DNA of 64,000 nt, from positions 3,038,001 through 3,102,000 of the forward strand of contig NZ_CP020384.1 of NCBI RefSeq assembly GCF_002073975.1. Direction: 5' to 3'. This document shows positions 54,264-63,869 of this stretch, in pieces; position 1 is the first letter of the stretch; each line of letters starts with the position of its first letter. The notes beneath the pieces are model-generated. The model was given only the letters and a program-made list of their open reading frames with translations. It was not told where the DNA came from and ran no database searches. Source of the stretch: Rhodovulum sp. MB263. Its GTDB lineage: Bacteria > Pseudomonadota > Alphaproteobacteria > Rhodobacterales > Rhodobacteraceae. Both the position numbers and the translations under genes were made by a program.

Positions 54264-55688
54264 TCAATGCACCGTGCAGACCATGCAGGGATCGAAGCTG
54301 CGTACCACATGCTGGACGGCAAGCGGCGTCGTCTCGCCCTCCGCGACCGGCACCCCCTCAAGCGCGGCTTCCAGCGGGCCGGGCGTGCCCGAGGCATCGC
54401 GCGGGCTGAAATTCCAGGTCGTGGGCGCCACGATCTGATAAGAGGCGATCCGGCCGTTCTCGACCCGCAGCCAATGGCCCAGCGCGCCGCGCGCCGCCTC
54501 GACCAGCCCGACCCCCGAGCCCTCGCGGAGCCGGGGCGCAGGGGTCATGAACGTCGCCGCAGGATCGATCTTGCGCGCGAGTTCCTCCATGAAAATCTGC
54601 GTGCGCGCAAGATCGAGCAGCCGCCCGATGACGCGGGCCATCACCCCGCCCCCTGCCAGCGCCACCGCCAGCGGATGCCCGGCGACCACCTGCCGCGCGA
54701 GCGCGCCGGTCTCGTAGCCCAGCCCGTCGAGGCGCGGTGCCTTGCACCAGCTATAGGCAGCCTCGCGCATCTCTTCGTCGGGCAGGGTCTGCCCCTCGGA
54801 TGGATGCACGGCCTCGCCCAGCATCCAGGCATGAGAGAGATCCTCGGTCATCCCCCTCAGATCGAGCGGCAGGGGCCCGTCCTTCCAGAGCCCCGGTGCA
54901 AAGCCATGCCCCCCGGCCAGCGGATAGGCCCCGAAGCTGAGATAGCGCCCCGAGCCCCGGCCCAGCGCGTCGAGATCGAGATCGGCGGCAATTTCCAGAA
55001 ACAGGCCCGCATCGCCCCGGTCCCAGCCCATCAGACCCTCACGCGCGCCCAGCGCCACGAAATCCTCGAGCGGGGCCCCGAACAGCTCTGCCTCGAGATA
55101 GCGGCGAAAGGCGGCGAGGCTCGCCACGATCCGCACCTTGTCGCGCGGCCCCGGGGCGCGGGTGACGCCGCCGGGCTGGATCGCTAGAGTATGCGGCCAT
55201 TTCCCTGCCATCAGCCCGAGAACATGCATGAGCTCGGCCCGCGCCGCGATGGCCGCCCGCGCCGCCGAGCCGCGTTCGGCGGTGAAGCGCGCGACGGCGC
55301 GCGCATGCCAGGACCGCCCGGCATAGGCGGGGCGGGCGAAATCGGGCATGAAGAACAGGTTGAAATGGACCAGATGGTCCGAGACATTCTCGATCGCGTG
55401 GATCAGAGCGGCCATCGCCGCGCCTGCGGGCGCGGGCTCATGTCCGCCCGCATCGGCCAGCGCCCGCGCCGCCGCCGCCGACTGGCTGATCGAACAGATG
55501 CCGCAGATCCGGGGCGTGATGGTCAGCGCGTCCGAGGCTGGACGGCCGGTCATCATCCGCTCGAAACCGCGATAGAGCGGGGCATTGACCCGGGCGCTGC
55601 GAACCCGTCCTTCGGCGATGTCGAGATGAACCTCGAGATCGCCCTCGACACGGTTGAAGGGGCCGACGATCAGGCGCGTTCCGGTCAT
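54264..55688 (-). CDS. hupV: H2-sensing hydrogenase large subunit HupV
   Basis: Large subunit of the regulatory (sensor) hydrogenase that informs HupT. The 474-aa protein has RICGICSISQSAAAA and ends exactly at DPCMVCTVH, with no C-terminal peptide to remove, as is typical of sensor enzymes that mature without a protease. It is shorter than HupL by about 120 residues. The ATG overlaps the hupU stop (ATGA). Confidence 0.96.
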   Translation of the reverse strand: MTGTRLIVGPFNRVEGDLEVHLDIAEGRVRSARVNAPLYRGFERMMTGRPASDALTITPRICGICSISQSAAAARALADAGGHEPAPAGAAMAALIHAIENVSDHLVHFNLFFMPDFARPAYAGRSWHARAVARFTAERGSAARAAIAARAELMHVLGLMAGKWPHTLAIQPGGVTRAPGPRDKVRIVASLAAFRRYLEAELFGAPLEDFVALGAREGLMGWDRGDAGLFLEIAADLDLDALGRGSGRYLSFGAYPLAGGHGFAPGLWKDGPLPLDLRGMTEDLSHAWMLGEAVHPSEGQTLPDEEMREAAYSWCKAPRLDGLGYETGALARQVVAGHPLAVALAGGGVMARVIGRLLDLARTQIFMEELARKIDPAATFMTPAPRLREGSGVGLVEAARGALGHWLRVENGRIASYQIVAPTTWNFSPRDASGTPGPLEAALEGVPVAEGETTPLAVQHVVRSFDPCMVCTVH

Positions 55689-56677
55689 CCGCGCGGCTTG
55701 CCCGGGCGCGGCAGCACCTCGATCCGGTCAGCGGTGGCATTCTTCGCCAGCCGCTCGGGCGTCGCGGCCTTCGACAGCGAGGCCAGCGCCATGAACCAGG
55801 CCTTGGGCATGTCGGCAGGCAAACCGACCGGGATCCCCGCGACCTTGGGGGTCTCGGTGAAGGCGTGGCGCGGTTCCTCGAATTCGGGCGCGGTGCAGGA
55901 GATGCAGGGATAGCCCGCACGGGTGCAGCTTCCCTGCCCGTTCCAGGGGCGGATGTTGCAATCGCCCACCGCCTGGGTGCCGACGCAGCCCAGATGTTCC
56001 ATCATGCAGCCCATTTCGCAAAGCGCGGTGGCCGAGGCCTTGTATTCGTAGAACTCGTTCTTCGGGCAGCCGTGATGGACCAGGTGCTCGGCATAGAAGC
56101 GCGGCCGGGCCAGCGCGTCGAGATCGTCGGGCCCCATCGCGCCCGCGGCGAGCAGCATCAGCGTTTCGGTGACCCAGTCGGGATGCGTCGGGCAGCCCGC
56201 CACGTTGATCACCGGCAGTCCGGTCGGGTCGCGGAACCCGGCCGGAAGGATACCGCCCGGATGGGTGCCCTCATATTGCAGCCCGGCCGCATCCGAAGGG
56301 TTCCCGCCCGCGCTGGTGACGCCGCCGAAGGCCGCGCAGGACCCCACCGCCACCACGTGCCGCGCCTGCGGCACCAGCCGCCCGACCCAGTCGAGCATCG
56401 AGCGCCCCGTCCCCGACAGCATCTGGAACCGCCCGGTCCCCTTGGGCCCGCGGGCGATGGCGCCCTCGACGCAGAGCACATCGAGCGGGACATCCCCGGC
56501 GGCGGCAGCCTCGAGCAGCCCGCGCGCCTCGGCGCCGGTCGCCTCGGACAGCGACGGGTGCCACAGGAACCGGATACCCGCGCCCTCGAAAAGCTCGAAC
56601 AGCGTCGGCGCCTCGGCACAGAGCAGCGACATGGTGCAACCGCCGCAACCGGCGGCCTGAAGCCAGAGCACGTTCAT
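55685..56677 (-). CDS. hupU: H2-sensing hydrogenase small subunit HupU
   Basis: Partner of HupV. The 330-aa protein starts MNVLWLQAAGCGGCTMSLLC and lacks a Tat signal and C-terminal anchor, so the sensor stays in the cytoplasm. Cluster ligands are visible in VGSCAAFGG, GCPTHPDW, HLVHHGCPKN and GSCTRAGYPCISCTAPEFEE. The proximal region reads GCGGCT, without the extra cysteine of HupS. The ATG at 56677 overlaps hupT (ATGA). Confidence 0.96.
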   Translation of the reverse strand: MNVLWLQAAGCGGCTMSLLCAEAPTLFELFEGAGIRFLWHPSLSEATGAEARGLLEAAAAGDVPLDVLCVEGAIARGPKGTGRFQMLSGTGRSMLDWVGRLVPQARHVVAVGSCAAFGGVTSAGGNPSDAAGLQYEGTHPGGILPAGFRDPTGLPVINVAGCPTHPDWVTETLMLLAAGAMGPDDLDALARPRFYAEHLVHHGCPKNEFYEYKASATALCEMGCMMEHLGCVGTQAVGDCNIRPWNGQGSCTRAGYPCISCTAPEFEEPRHAFTETPKVAGIPVGLPADMPKAWFMALASLSKAATPERLAKNATADRIEVLPRPGKPRG

Positions 56678-57999
56678 GCCCCCTCTCCGGCCAGCGGCAG
56701 GTCGAGCCGGAAGCAGGCCCCTCTCTCGGCCGCGCACAGCCGGAGCTGGCCACCATGCTCGGCCGCGATCTTGGCGCTGATCGCAAGGCCGAGCCCGGTT
56801 CCCTGCCCGACCTCTTTGGTCGTGAAGAACGGATCGAAGATCAGCGTTCTGACCGCATCGGGCACGCCGGGCCCGTCATCGCTGACCTTCATGACCGCCG
56901 CCTCGGCCTCGGCACCGAACCAGAGCTCCATCCGGCCGCCCGGCCCGGCGGCGTCCCGCGCGTTCTGCACCAGGTTCATCACCACCTGCTGGACATGGCC
57001 GGGCCGCCCCAGCGCCATCACCCTGTCCGCGCCCTCAAAGGCGATCTCGACATCGCCCCGCGAGCCGCGCATCACCCAGCTTGCCGCGACCCGCGCGGTT
57101 TCGACCAGATCGAAGGCCACCCGCTCGCCGGAGCCCTCGGAAGAGAGCCGGCGCAGATCCTCGACGATGTCGCGCACCCGCTCGGCCCCGTCCCGCGCGC
57201 CCGCGACCGCATCGCGCAGATTGCGGATCTCGCGGTCCAGACGCAGCTCCTCGCGCAGCCGCACCAGTTCGGCACGGTCCGCGCCCGCCTGCACCTGCTC
57301 GAAATAGGTCTCGAACTTGCCGGCATAGCGTTCCAGCGCATGGGCATTGGCATAGACGAAGCTGATCGGGTTGTTCAGCTCATGCGCGACGCCCGCCAGC
57401 AGCCGCCCCAGCGAGGCCAGCTTTTCGTTGCGCACCAGAAGCGCCTGCGCCGCCTTCAGCTCGTCATGGCTGGCGGCCAGCTCGGCATAGGCCTGACGCA
57501 GCTCGCCCAGCGGGCGGCCGGTCAGTACATGGCCGGTGACCCGGCCGCGCTCGTCCATCCGGGGCGACAGCGACAGTTCGAGCGGCGTCGCGCCATCGGC
57601 CGCGATCAGCCCGGCCTCGATCATCACCGGACAGCGGCCCTGCCCGGCCCGCGCCATCGCCGCCTCGAGCGCTGGGCGATCGGCTTCGGAAAACAGCTCG
57701 GTGACCTGGCGTCCGGCAAACGCCTCGCGCGGGGCCCCGGTGCGAAGCGCAGTCGAGACCGATACATCCTCGACCCGGCCGCCACGGGCCACCACGATCA
57801 GCACATCCGAAACCGAGGCGAGGATCGAGCCGAGAAACGAGCGCATCGTCTCGAGCTCGGCATTCTTGGCCTCGAGCTGTTCCTGATAATCGACGAGATC
57901 GACATAGGTCCGGTCGACCGCCGACAGCACATCGGCCCAGACCGCATCCGAGAATTCGCCCTCGCCGGAGACGAGGCCCCTGGTGATGTCCCGCGCCAT
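56674..57999 (-). CDS. hupT: Sensor histidine kinase HupT
   Basis: Kinase of the H2-responsive HupT/HupR pair. The 441-aa soluble protein has an N-terminal coiled segment (VDYQEQLEAKNAELETMRSF), a PAS domain (about 60-165), the phosphoacceptor His206 in AGVAHELNNPISFV, and a HATPase domain (NLVQNARDAAG, DDGPGVPDAVR, GQGTGLGLAISAKI). In R. capsulatus HupT dephosphorylates HupR when the sensor binds H2. The ATG at 57999 has GGAGG 5 nt upstream. Confidence 0.96.
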   Translation of the reverse strand: MARDITRGLVSGEGEFSDAVWADVLSAVDRTYVDLVDYQEQLEAKNAELETMRSFLGSILASVSDVLIVVARGGRVEDVSVSTALRTGAPREAFAGRQVTELFSEADRPALEAAMARAGQGRCPVMIEAGLIAADGATPLELSLSPRMDERGRVTGHVLTGRPLGELRQAYAELAASHDELKAAQALLVRNEKLASLGRLLAGVAHELNNPISFVYANAHALERYAGKFETYFEQVQAGADRAELVRLREELRLDREIRNLRDAVAGARDGAERVRDIVEDLRRLSSEGSGERVAFDLVETARVAASWVMRGSRGDVEIAFEGADRVMALGRPGHVQQVVMNLVQNARDAAGPGGRMELWFGAEAEAAVMKVSDDGPGVPDAVRTLIFDPFFTTKEVGQGTGLGLAISAKIAAEHGGQLRLCAAERGACFRLDLPLAGEGA

Positions 58000-58046
58000 C
58001 TGTCCTCCTTCGGCCGGAGGATAGCTTCCTCCTGCCGCGGCGCAAA

Positions 58047-59330
58047 TCAATTCGCGTGGTGGCGGCGGCGCACGCCCGCCGGGCGTCCGGGCAGGTCGAG
58101 CCTCGCATCGGCCCGCGGCGTCTCGGACACCACCCTGCCCCTAGAGATCACCGCCAGCCGGGCGGGCCGCAGCCGGATCGCCTCGATCGCATCGCCCGCA
58201 TCGAGGATCACCAGCGAGGCCTGGGCCCCTTCATGAAGCCCGTAGCCCTCGAGATGCAGGATCTTCGCACTTTCGGTCGTCACCATGTCGAAGCAGCGCC
58301 GCATCTCGGCGGGCGAGGTCATCTGCGCCACATGCAGCCCCATGAAGGCCACGTCCAGCATGTCGGCGGTGCCCAGGGGATACCACGGGTCGCGCACGCA
58401 GTCCTGACCCCAGCCGACGGTGATGCCATGGGCCTGCAGCTCCTTCACCCGGGTCAGGCCGCGCCGTTTCGGGAAGCTGTCATGGCGGCCCTGGATCACG
58501 ATGTTGATCAGCGGGTTCGGCACAGCCGAAAGCCCGGCCTCGGCCATCAGCGGCAGAAGCTTCGAGACATAGTAATTGTCCATCGAATGCATCGAGGTCA
58601 GGTGGCTGCCATTGACCCGGCCCTGAAGCCCCAGCCTCCGGGCCTCATAGGCCAGCGTCTCGACATGGCGGCTGAGGGGATCGTCGGTCTCGTCGCAATG
58701 CAGGTCGACCAGAAGCCCGCGCTCGGCGGCGATCTCGCAGAGCTCGCGGACCGAGGCACGGCCGTCTTCCATCGTGCGCTCGAAATGCGGGATGCCGCCG
58801 ACGACATCGACCCCCATGTCGAGCGCGCGCAGGGTGTTGGCCCGGGCGGTCGGATCGCGCAGGAAACCATCCTGCGGGAAGGCCACCAGTTGCAGATCGA
58901 GATAGGGTTTCACGACCTCGCGCACATGCAGCATCGCCTCGACGCCCTTGAGGCTGTCATCGCAGGTATCGACATGGCTGCGGATCGCCAGCAGCCCCTG
59001 ACTTACCGCCCAGTCGCAATAGGCCAGCGCGCGCTCGACCATCTGATCGACGGTCGCGATCTCTTTCAGCTCGCCCCAGAGCGCGATGCCCTCCAGCAGC
59101 GTGCCCGAGGCGTTGATCCGGGGCGTGCCGTAGGACAGCGTCGCGTCCATGTGGAAATGCGGATCGACGAAGGGCGGGCAGACCAGATCGCCCGCCGCGT
59201 CGATCACCCGCCCGGCGGTCGAGCCCGACAGATCGCCGATGGCCGCGATCCGGCCCTTCGAAATCCCGATATCGCCGACCTCTCCGTCGGGCAGGTTTCC
59301 ATCGGTGATCAGAAGGTCGAACTCGGCCAT
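58047..59330 (-). CDS. codA: Cytosine deaminase-like amidohydrolase
   Basis: Metal-dependent deaminase of the CodA family (cytosine, isocytosine or related rings). The 427-aa protein has metal ligands in VDPHFHMDATLS, the catalytic DLHCDETDDP, GSHLTSMHSMDNYYV and the Asp in GWGQDCVRDPWYPLG. QGRHDSFPKRRGLTRV is characteristic of CodA proteins. It is the last gene of the importer operon, starting 1 bp after a permease stop, which supports deamination of an imported base. The exact substrate is not provable from sequence. Confidence 0.88.
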   Translation of the reverse strand: MAEFDLLITDGNLPDGEVGDIGISKGRIAAIGDLSGSTAGRVIDAAGDLVCPPFVDPHFHMDATLSYGTPRINASGTLLEGIALWGELKEIATVDQMVERALAYCDWAVSQGLLAIRSHVDTCDDSLKGVEAMLHVREVVKPYLDLQLVAFPQDGFLRDPTARANTLRALDMGVDVVGGIPHFERTMEDGRASVRELCEIAAERGLLVDLHCDETDDPLSRHVETLAYEARRLGLQGRVNGSHLTSMHSMDNYYVSKLLPLMAEAGLSAVPNPLINIVIQGRHDSFPKRRGLTRVKELQAHGITVGWGQDCVRDPWYPLGTADMLDVAFMGLHVAQMTSPAEMRRCFDMVTTESAKILHLEGYGLHEGAQASLVILDAGDAIEAIRLRPARLAVISRGRVVSETPRADARLDLPGRPAGVRRRHHAN

Positions 59331-59331
59331 G

Positions 59332-60276
59332 TCAGCGTTCTCCGCGGTTAAAGGGCGTCATCAGGGCGGCGGGCACCTCGGCCCGGCGCGACATCAGGAC
59401 CAGCGCCAGGATCGACAGCGCATAGGGCACCATCAGGAAGACCTGGTAGGGGATGTCGGCGCCGAGCGGCGTCTGCTGCAATCGGATCTGTAGCGCGTCG
59501 AAAGCCGCAAACAAGAGCGCTCCGATCAAGGCCTTGCCCGGACGCCAGGCGCCGAAGACGACAAGCGCGATGCAGATCCAGCCGCGCCCGTTCACCATCT
59601 CGAAGAAGAAGGAGGAAAAGGCCGACATGGTCAGGAAGGCCCCGCCCACCGCCATCAGCCCCGACCCGGCCATCACCGCGCCGATGCGGATCGCGGCGAC
59701 CGACAGGCCCTGCGCCTCGACCGCCGAGGGATTCTCGCCCGCCGCGCGCAGGGCAAGGCCCAGCGGCGTGCGGTACAGAACCAGCGCCACGACGATGACG
59801 GTGGCGAAGGCCAGATAGGTCAGCGCGGTCTGGGAAAAGAGCGCTTCGCCGAAGAAAGGAAGATCGGAAAGGCCAGGGATATGCAGGGGCTGGAACGGCT
59901 CGATCCGGGGCGGGCTGGTGACCTCGGGCAGCGACAGGCGGTAGGCATAATAGGCGCTGGAGGTCGCCAGCATGGTGATGCCGAGGCCCACGACGTGCTG
60001 AGACAGCCCGAAGGGCACGGTCAGAAGCCCGTGCAACGCGCCGAAGGCCATGCCGGTCAGAAGCGCGACCAGCATTCCCGGCCAGAGCCCGAGGCCCGCA
60101 TAGACCGCCATCCAGCCCGCGAAGGCGCCCGCGACCATGATCCCCTCGATCCCGAGGTTCAGAACGCCCGCGCGTTCGCAGATGAGCTCGCCCATAGTGG
60201 CGAAGATCAGCGGCGAGGCGATGCGCAGCACCGCCGCCCAGAAGCTGGCCGACAGAAGGATGTCGAGGATCTCCAT
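59332..60276 (-). CDS. Nucleoside/nucleobase ABC transporter permease (NupQ/YufQ type)
   Basis: A 314-aa inner-membrane permease of the BPD_transp_2 family with 8-10 helices (FATMGELICERAGVLNLGIE is the family signature region; GLGITMLATSSAYYAYRLSL, RAAGENPSAVEAQGLSVAAI). It pairs with the permease just upstream and overlaps it by 1 bp (TGATG at 60276). The ATG at 60276 (MEILDILLSASFW) was chosen over a longer shadow frame. Confidence 0.92.
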   Translation of the reverse strand: MEILDILLSASFWAAVLRIASPLIFATMGELICERAGVLNLGIEGIMVAGAFAGWMAVYAGLGLWPGMLVALLTGMAFGALHGLLTVPFGLSQHVVGLGITMLATSSAYYAYRLSLPEVTSPPRIEPFQPLHIPGLSDLPFFGEALFSQTALTYLAFATVIVVALVLYRTPLGLALRAAGENPSAVEAQGLSVAAIRIGAVMAGSGLMAVGGAFLTMSAFSSFFFEMVNGRGWICIALVVFGAWRPGKALIGALLFAAFDALQIRLQQTPLGADIPYQVFLMVPYALSILALVLMSRRAEVPAALMTPFNRGER

Positions 60277-61322
60277 CAGCCCCTCACCACGCGGAATTTC
60301 GTCAGAAGGATCGCCAGCACCATCGACAGAAGCGCCACCGCGACCGAGATGTCGGCGATATAGGTGGGCACGTCGGCCGCGCGGCTCATGCTGTTGGCGC
60401 CGACGAAGACGCCCGCCACGAAGATCGCCGAGGCGACGACGCCCAGCGGGTGCAGAAGCGCCAGCATGGCGACGACGATGCCCGTGTAGCCAAAGCCCGG
60501 GCTCAGATCCAGGGTCAGGTTGCCCTTGAGCCCCGCGACCTCGGAGAAGCCAGCCAGCGCCGCCAGCCCGCCCGACAGAAGCGCTGTCTTGACGATCACC
60601 CGGTTGACCGGGATGCCCGCAAAGCGCGCGGCCTGCGGGTTCAGCCCCACCGCGCGGATCTCGTAGCCCAGCGTCGTGCGGATCTGGATCAGCCAGACCG
60701 AGACCGCCGCGATCAGCGCCAGCCCGAACCCCCAATGCAGCCTGAGCCCCTCGATCAGCCGCGGCAGGCGGGCATCGCGCGGAATGGGCGGCGATTTCGG
60801 CCAGCCCATCCCCATCGGGTCCTTCAGCGGGCCTTCGAGCAGCATCGAGATGACCAGCAGCATGATGAAATTCAGCAGAAGCGTCGTGACCACCTCGTCG
60901 ACGCCGAGCCTGAGCTTCAGCACCGCGGGCCCCAGCAGGACCAGCGCGCCCGCAAGGATCGCGGCCAGCGCCATCATGGGGATCGCGACCGCGCCCGGCA
61001 GGCCGAGCTGGGTGCCGACCAGCACGGTCATGAGCGCGCCCGCGTAAAGCTGCGCCTCGGCCCCGATATTCCAGAGCCGGGCACGGAAGGCCACGGCGAC
61101 GGCCAGCCCGGTGAAGATCAGCGGCGTCGCCCGGTTCAGGGTCTCGAGCAGCGCGAATTTCGAGCCCGCAGCCCCCTTCACGATCAGCCCCAGCGTGGCG
61201 AAGGGGTCGGCGCCTGCGAGTTTCGCAAGCCCCGAGGCCACCGCGACGGTGAAGGCCAGCGCCGCCAAGGGCAGCCCCAGACGGCGGGCCAGCGTCGGAT
61301 TGTGGACCGGGTCAAGCCGCAT
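60276..61322 (-). CDS. Nucleoside/nucleobase ABC transporter permease (NupP/YufP type)
   Basis: A 348-aa permease, the other half of the heterodimeric channel. Family features are LFARLWNIGAEAQL-like FRARLWNIGAEAQLYAGAL, LKLRLGVDEVVTTLLLNFIM and VGLNPQAARFAGIPVNRVIV. The ATG at 61322 gives a 30-residue cytoplasmic leader. It overlaps the end of the ATPase gene by 11 bp. Confidence 0.92.
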   Translation of the reverse strand: MRLDPVHNPTLARRLGLPLAALAFTVAVASGLAKLAGADPFATLGLIVKGAAGSKFALLETLNRATPLIFTGLAVAVAFRARLWNIGAEAQLYAGALMTVLVGTQLGLPGAVAIPMMALAAILAGALVLLGPAVLKLRLGVDEVVTTLLLNFIMLLVISMLLEGPLKDPMGMGWPKSPPIPRDARLPRLIEGLRLHWGFGLALIAAVSVWLIQIRTTLGYEIRAVGLNPQAARFAGIPVNRVIVKTALLSGGLAALAGFSEVAGLKGNLTLDLSPGFGYTGIVVAMLALLHPLGVVASAIFVAGVFVGANSMSRAADVPTYIADISVAVALLSMVLAILLTKFRVVRG

Positions 61323-62841
61323 GGTCGAACCCCTGCCCCGCCATCCAGGCGCCCAGTTCCGCGGGTGTCTTCGAGCCGCGCGCAAAGCCCGGCGACAGCC
61401 GCCCCTCGGACATGACATGGATCACGTCGGACAGCGCCAGGATCTCGTCGAGATCCTCGGAAATCAGCAATATGGCGGCGCCCGCATCCCGCGCCGCGAT
61501 CAGGCATTCCTGCACGTAGGTCAGAGCCCCGATATCGAGCCCGCGCACGGGCTGGTTGGCCAGAATGATCCTTGGCCCCGCCTCCAGCGCGCGCCCCAGG
61601 ATCAGCTTTTGCATGTTGCCACCCGAGAGCAGCCGGATCCGGGCCTCGGGCCCGGGACAGCGCACGTCATAGTCGGCGATGATCTTCTCGGCATGGGTCC
61701 GCGCGGCGCGCCAGTTCATCCAGCCATACCGGCTGTAAGGCGCGCGCGCGTAATCCTCGAGAACGGCATTCTCGGTCAGGGAGAAATCGGCGATCGAACC
61801 CGTCGCGTGGCGATCCTCGGGGATGCGGCCGACCCCGGCGGCCAGCGCCGCGCGGGGCGACCAGACGCTGACCTCGGCGCCATGGACCTCGAGCCGTCCC
61901 TGATCGGGCGCGGTCATGCCCGAGACCAGATCGGCCAGCGCCCCCTGCCCGTTGCCCGACACGCCGGCAAGCCCGGTGATCTGCCCCGCCCGAAGATCGA
62001 GCGTGACGCGGTTCAGCCCCGAGCGGCTGCCCTCGGGATGGCAGGTGACGTCCCTCAGCGACATCAGCGCAGGCCCGGGGGTGGCGGTCGAGGGATGCGG
62101 CAGGCGCACCTCTTCGCCCACCATCATCTCGGCCAGGCGGTGGCGGTCGGTCTCGGCGGTGGCGACCTCGCCCGCGACACGGCCATGGCGCAGCACGATC
62201 ACCCGGTCGGCCGCGGCCATCACCTCGTGCAGCTTGTGCGAGATGAAGATCACCGACAGCCCCCGGGCCACCGCCTTCCTGAGCGTGGCCAGAAGCGCGT
62301 CGGTCTCCTGCGGGGTCAGCACGGCGGTCGGTTCGTCGAGGATCAGCACCCGCGCCTCGCGGTAAAGCGCCTTCAGGATCTCGACGCGCTGGCGCTCGCC
62401 CACGGAAAGATCGCGCACCTTCGCATCGGGACGGACCGCAAGGCCGAAATCGCGCGACAGCGCCGCGATCCGCGCCCGCGCGGCAGACCGCCCCAGCCCG
62501 GCCCGCCAGAGCGGCCGGGTGCCCAGGAGGATATTCTCGGCCACGGTGAGATTGCCCGCGAGGGTGAAATGCTGGTGGACCATGCCGACGCCCGCAGCCA
62601 GAGCCGCCCCGGGCTGGCCGGGCGGCAGCGGCCTGCCCATCACCTCGACACTGCCCGCATCGGCGGTGTAATGGCCGAAGAGGATGTTCATCAGCGTGGT
62701 CTTGCCCGCGCCGTTCTCGCCCAGAAGCGCGAGGACCTCGCCCCTGTGCAGGGCGAAGCCGATATTGTCATTGGCTCTCAGCGTCCCGAAGCTCTTGGTG
62801 ATCCCCTCGAGCTTCAGGACAACCGGTCGGGTGCCGGACAT
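61312..62841 (-). CDS. Nucleoside/nucleobase ABC transporter ATP-binding protein (NupO/YufO type)
   Basis: A 509-aa protein with two ATPase domains. The first is intact: Walker A GENGAGKTTLM, signature LSVGERQRVEI, Walker B VLILDEPTAVLTPQE. The second is degenerate, as usual in this family: GVSGNGQGALADL lacks the Walker A lysine, LSGGNMQKLILGRAL is kept, and Walker B reads IILANQPVRGLDIG without the catalytic Glu. The ATG at 62841 overlaps the stop of the binding-protein gene (TGATG). Confidence 0.93.
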   Translation of the reverse strand: MSGTRPVVLKLEGITKSFGTLRANDNIGFALHRGEVLALLGENGAGKTTLMNILFGHYTADAGSVEVMGRPLPPGQPGAALAAGVGMVHQHFTLAGNLTVAENILLGTRPLWRAGLGRSAARARIAALSRDFGLAVRPDAKVRDLSVGERQRVEILKALYREARVLILDEPTAVLTPQETDALLATLRKAVARGLSVIFISHKLHEVMAAADRVIVLRHGRVAGEVATAETDRHRLAEMMVGEEVRLPHPSTATPGPALMSLRDVTCHPEGSRSGLNRVTLDLRAGQITGLAGVSGNGQGALADLVSGMTAPDQGRLEVHGAEVSVWSPRAALAAGVGRIPEDRHATGSIADFSLTENAVLEDYARAPYSRYGWMNWRAARTHAEKIIADYDVRCPGPEARIRLLSGGNMQKLILGRALEAGPRIILANQPVRGLDIGALTYVQECLIAARDAGAAILLISEDLDEILALSDVIHVMSEGRLSPGFARGSKTPAELGAWMAGQGFDHAA

Positions 62842-63869
62842 CAGGAGGACTTGGGCTCTTTGTCGTTGATCTCGACGGTGAAATCGCCTGCCTTGATAGC
62901 CGCCTCTTTCTGCGCGATCAGCTCCATCGCCGATTGCGGAACCTTGCCCTCGAAAGTGCCAAGCGGCGCCAGCGAACAACCGCCTTCCTTCATGAAGGAA
63001 TAGACGCCGTAATCATCCGCCTTGAAGCTGCCCGCCGAGACGTTCCCCAGCGCGGCAGCGAGCGTCGGCGCGAAGTCCCAGATCGCCGAGGCGACGACGG
63101 TATCGGGATAGTCGGGCTGGGTGTCGATGACATTGCCGATGGCCAGCACGCCCTTTTCCTGCGCCGCATCCGAGACGCCGAAGCGTTCGGCATAAAGCAG
63201 GTCGGCCCCGTTCTCGATCATCGCGAAGGCGGTTTCCTTGGCCTTGGGCGGATCGAACCAGGAGCCGATGAAGCTGACCTGGAAAGTGGCGTCGGGTTTG
63301 ACCTCGCGCACGCCCGCCATGAAGGCATGCATCAGCCGGTTCACCTCGGGGATCGGGAAGCCGCCGATCATGCCGATATTGCCGGTCTTGCTCATCGCAC
63401 CCGCGACGATGCCCGACAGGTAGGAGGCGTCCTGGATATAGTTGTCGAAGACGGCGAGGTTGGGATAATCCGGGTCGGGCTTGAAGGACGAGCCCATCAG
63501 GAAGGCGGTCTCGGGATAGTCGAGAACCACTTCGCGCGCCTCCTGTTCGACGCCGAAGATCTCGCCCATGATGAGCTTGACCCCCTGTTCGGCATATTCG
63601 CGCATGACGCGGGGATAGTCGGTATTGGTGGTGTTTTCCGAGAAGGCATAGGTGATCTCGCCCGCCGCCCGTGCCGCATCGGCGGCCTTGTGCAGCCGGC
63701 TCACCCATTGCTGCTCGACCGGCACCGTGTAGATGCCCGCCACGCTGACCGGCTCGGCCGCCAGCCCGCGCCGCGGCCAGAGCCCAAGCCCCAGCCCGGC
63801 CGCCGCACCGGCCCCGCCCAGCAAGAGCCCACGCCGCCCCATCGCGAACCCGTCCCGCGTTGTCGCCAT
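62841..63869 (-). CDS. BMP/PnrA-family nucleoside-type substrate-binding lipoprotein-like protein
   Basis: Periplasmic binding protein of the importer. The 342-aa precursor has a Tat-like signal (MGRRGLLLGGAGAAAGLGLG) without a lipobox. The BMP fold begins with VSVAGIYTVPVEQQWVSRLH and includes FSENTTNTDYPRV, GIVAGAMSKTGNIGMIGGFP and SFIGSWFDPPKAKETA. The family binds purine nucleosides or related bases; a deaminase in the operon favours a nucleobase ligand. GAAGG precedes the ATG at 63869. It is the first gene of binding protein-ATPase-permease-permease-deaminase. Confidence 0.9.
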   Translation of the reverse strand: MATTRDGFAMGRRGLLLGGAGAAAGLGLGLWPRRGLAAEPVSVAGIYTVPVEQQWVSRLHKAADAARAAGEITYAFSENTTNTDYPRVMREYAEQGVKLIMGEIFGVEQEAREVVLDYPETAFLMGSSFKPDPDYPNLAVFDNYIQDASYLSGIVAGAMSKTGNIGMIGGFPIPEVNRLMHAFMAGVREVKPDATFQVSFIGSWFDPPKAKETAFAMIENGADLLYAERFGVSDAAQEKGVLAIGNVIDTQPDYPDTVVASAIWDFAPTLAAALGNVSAGSFKADDYGVYSFMKEGGCSLAPLGTFEGKVPQSAMELIAQKEAAIKAGDFTVEINDKEPKSS

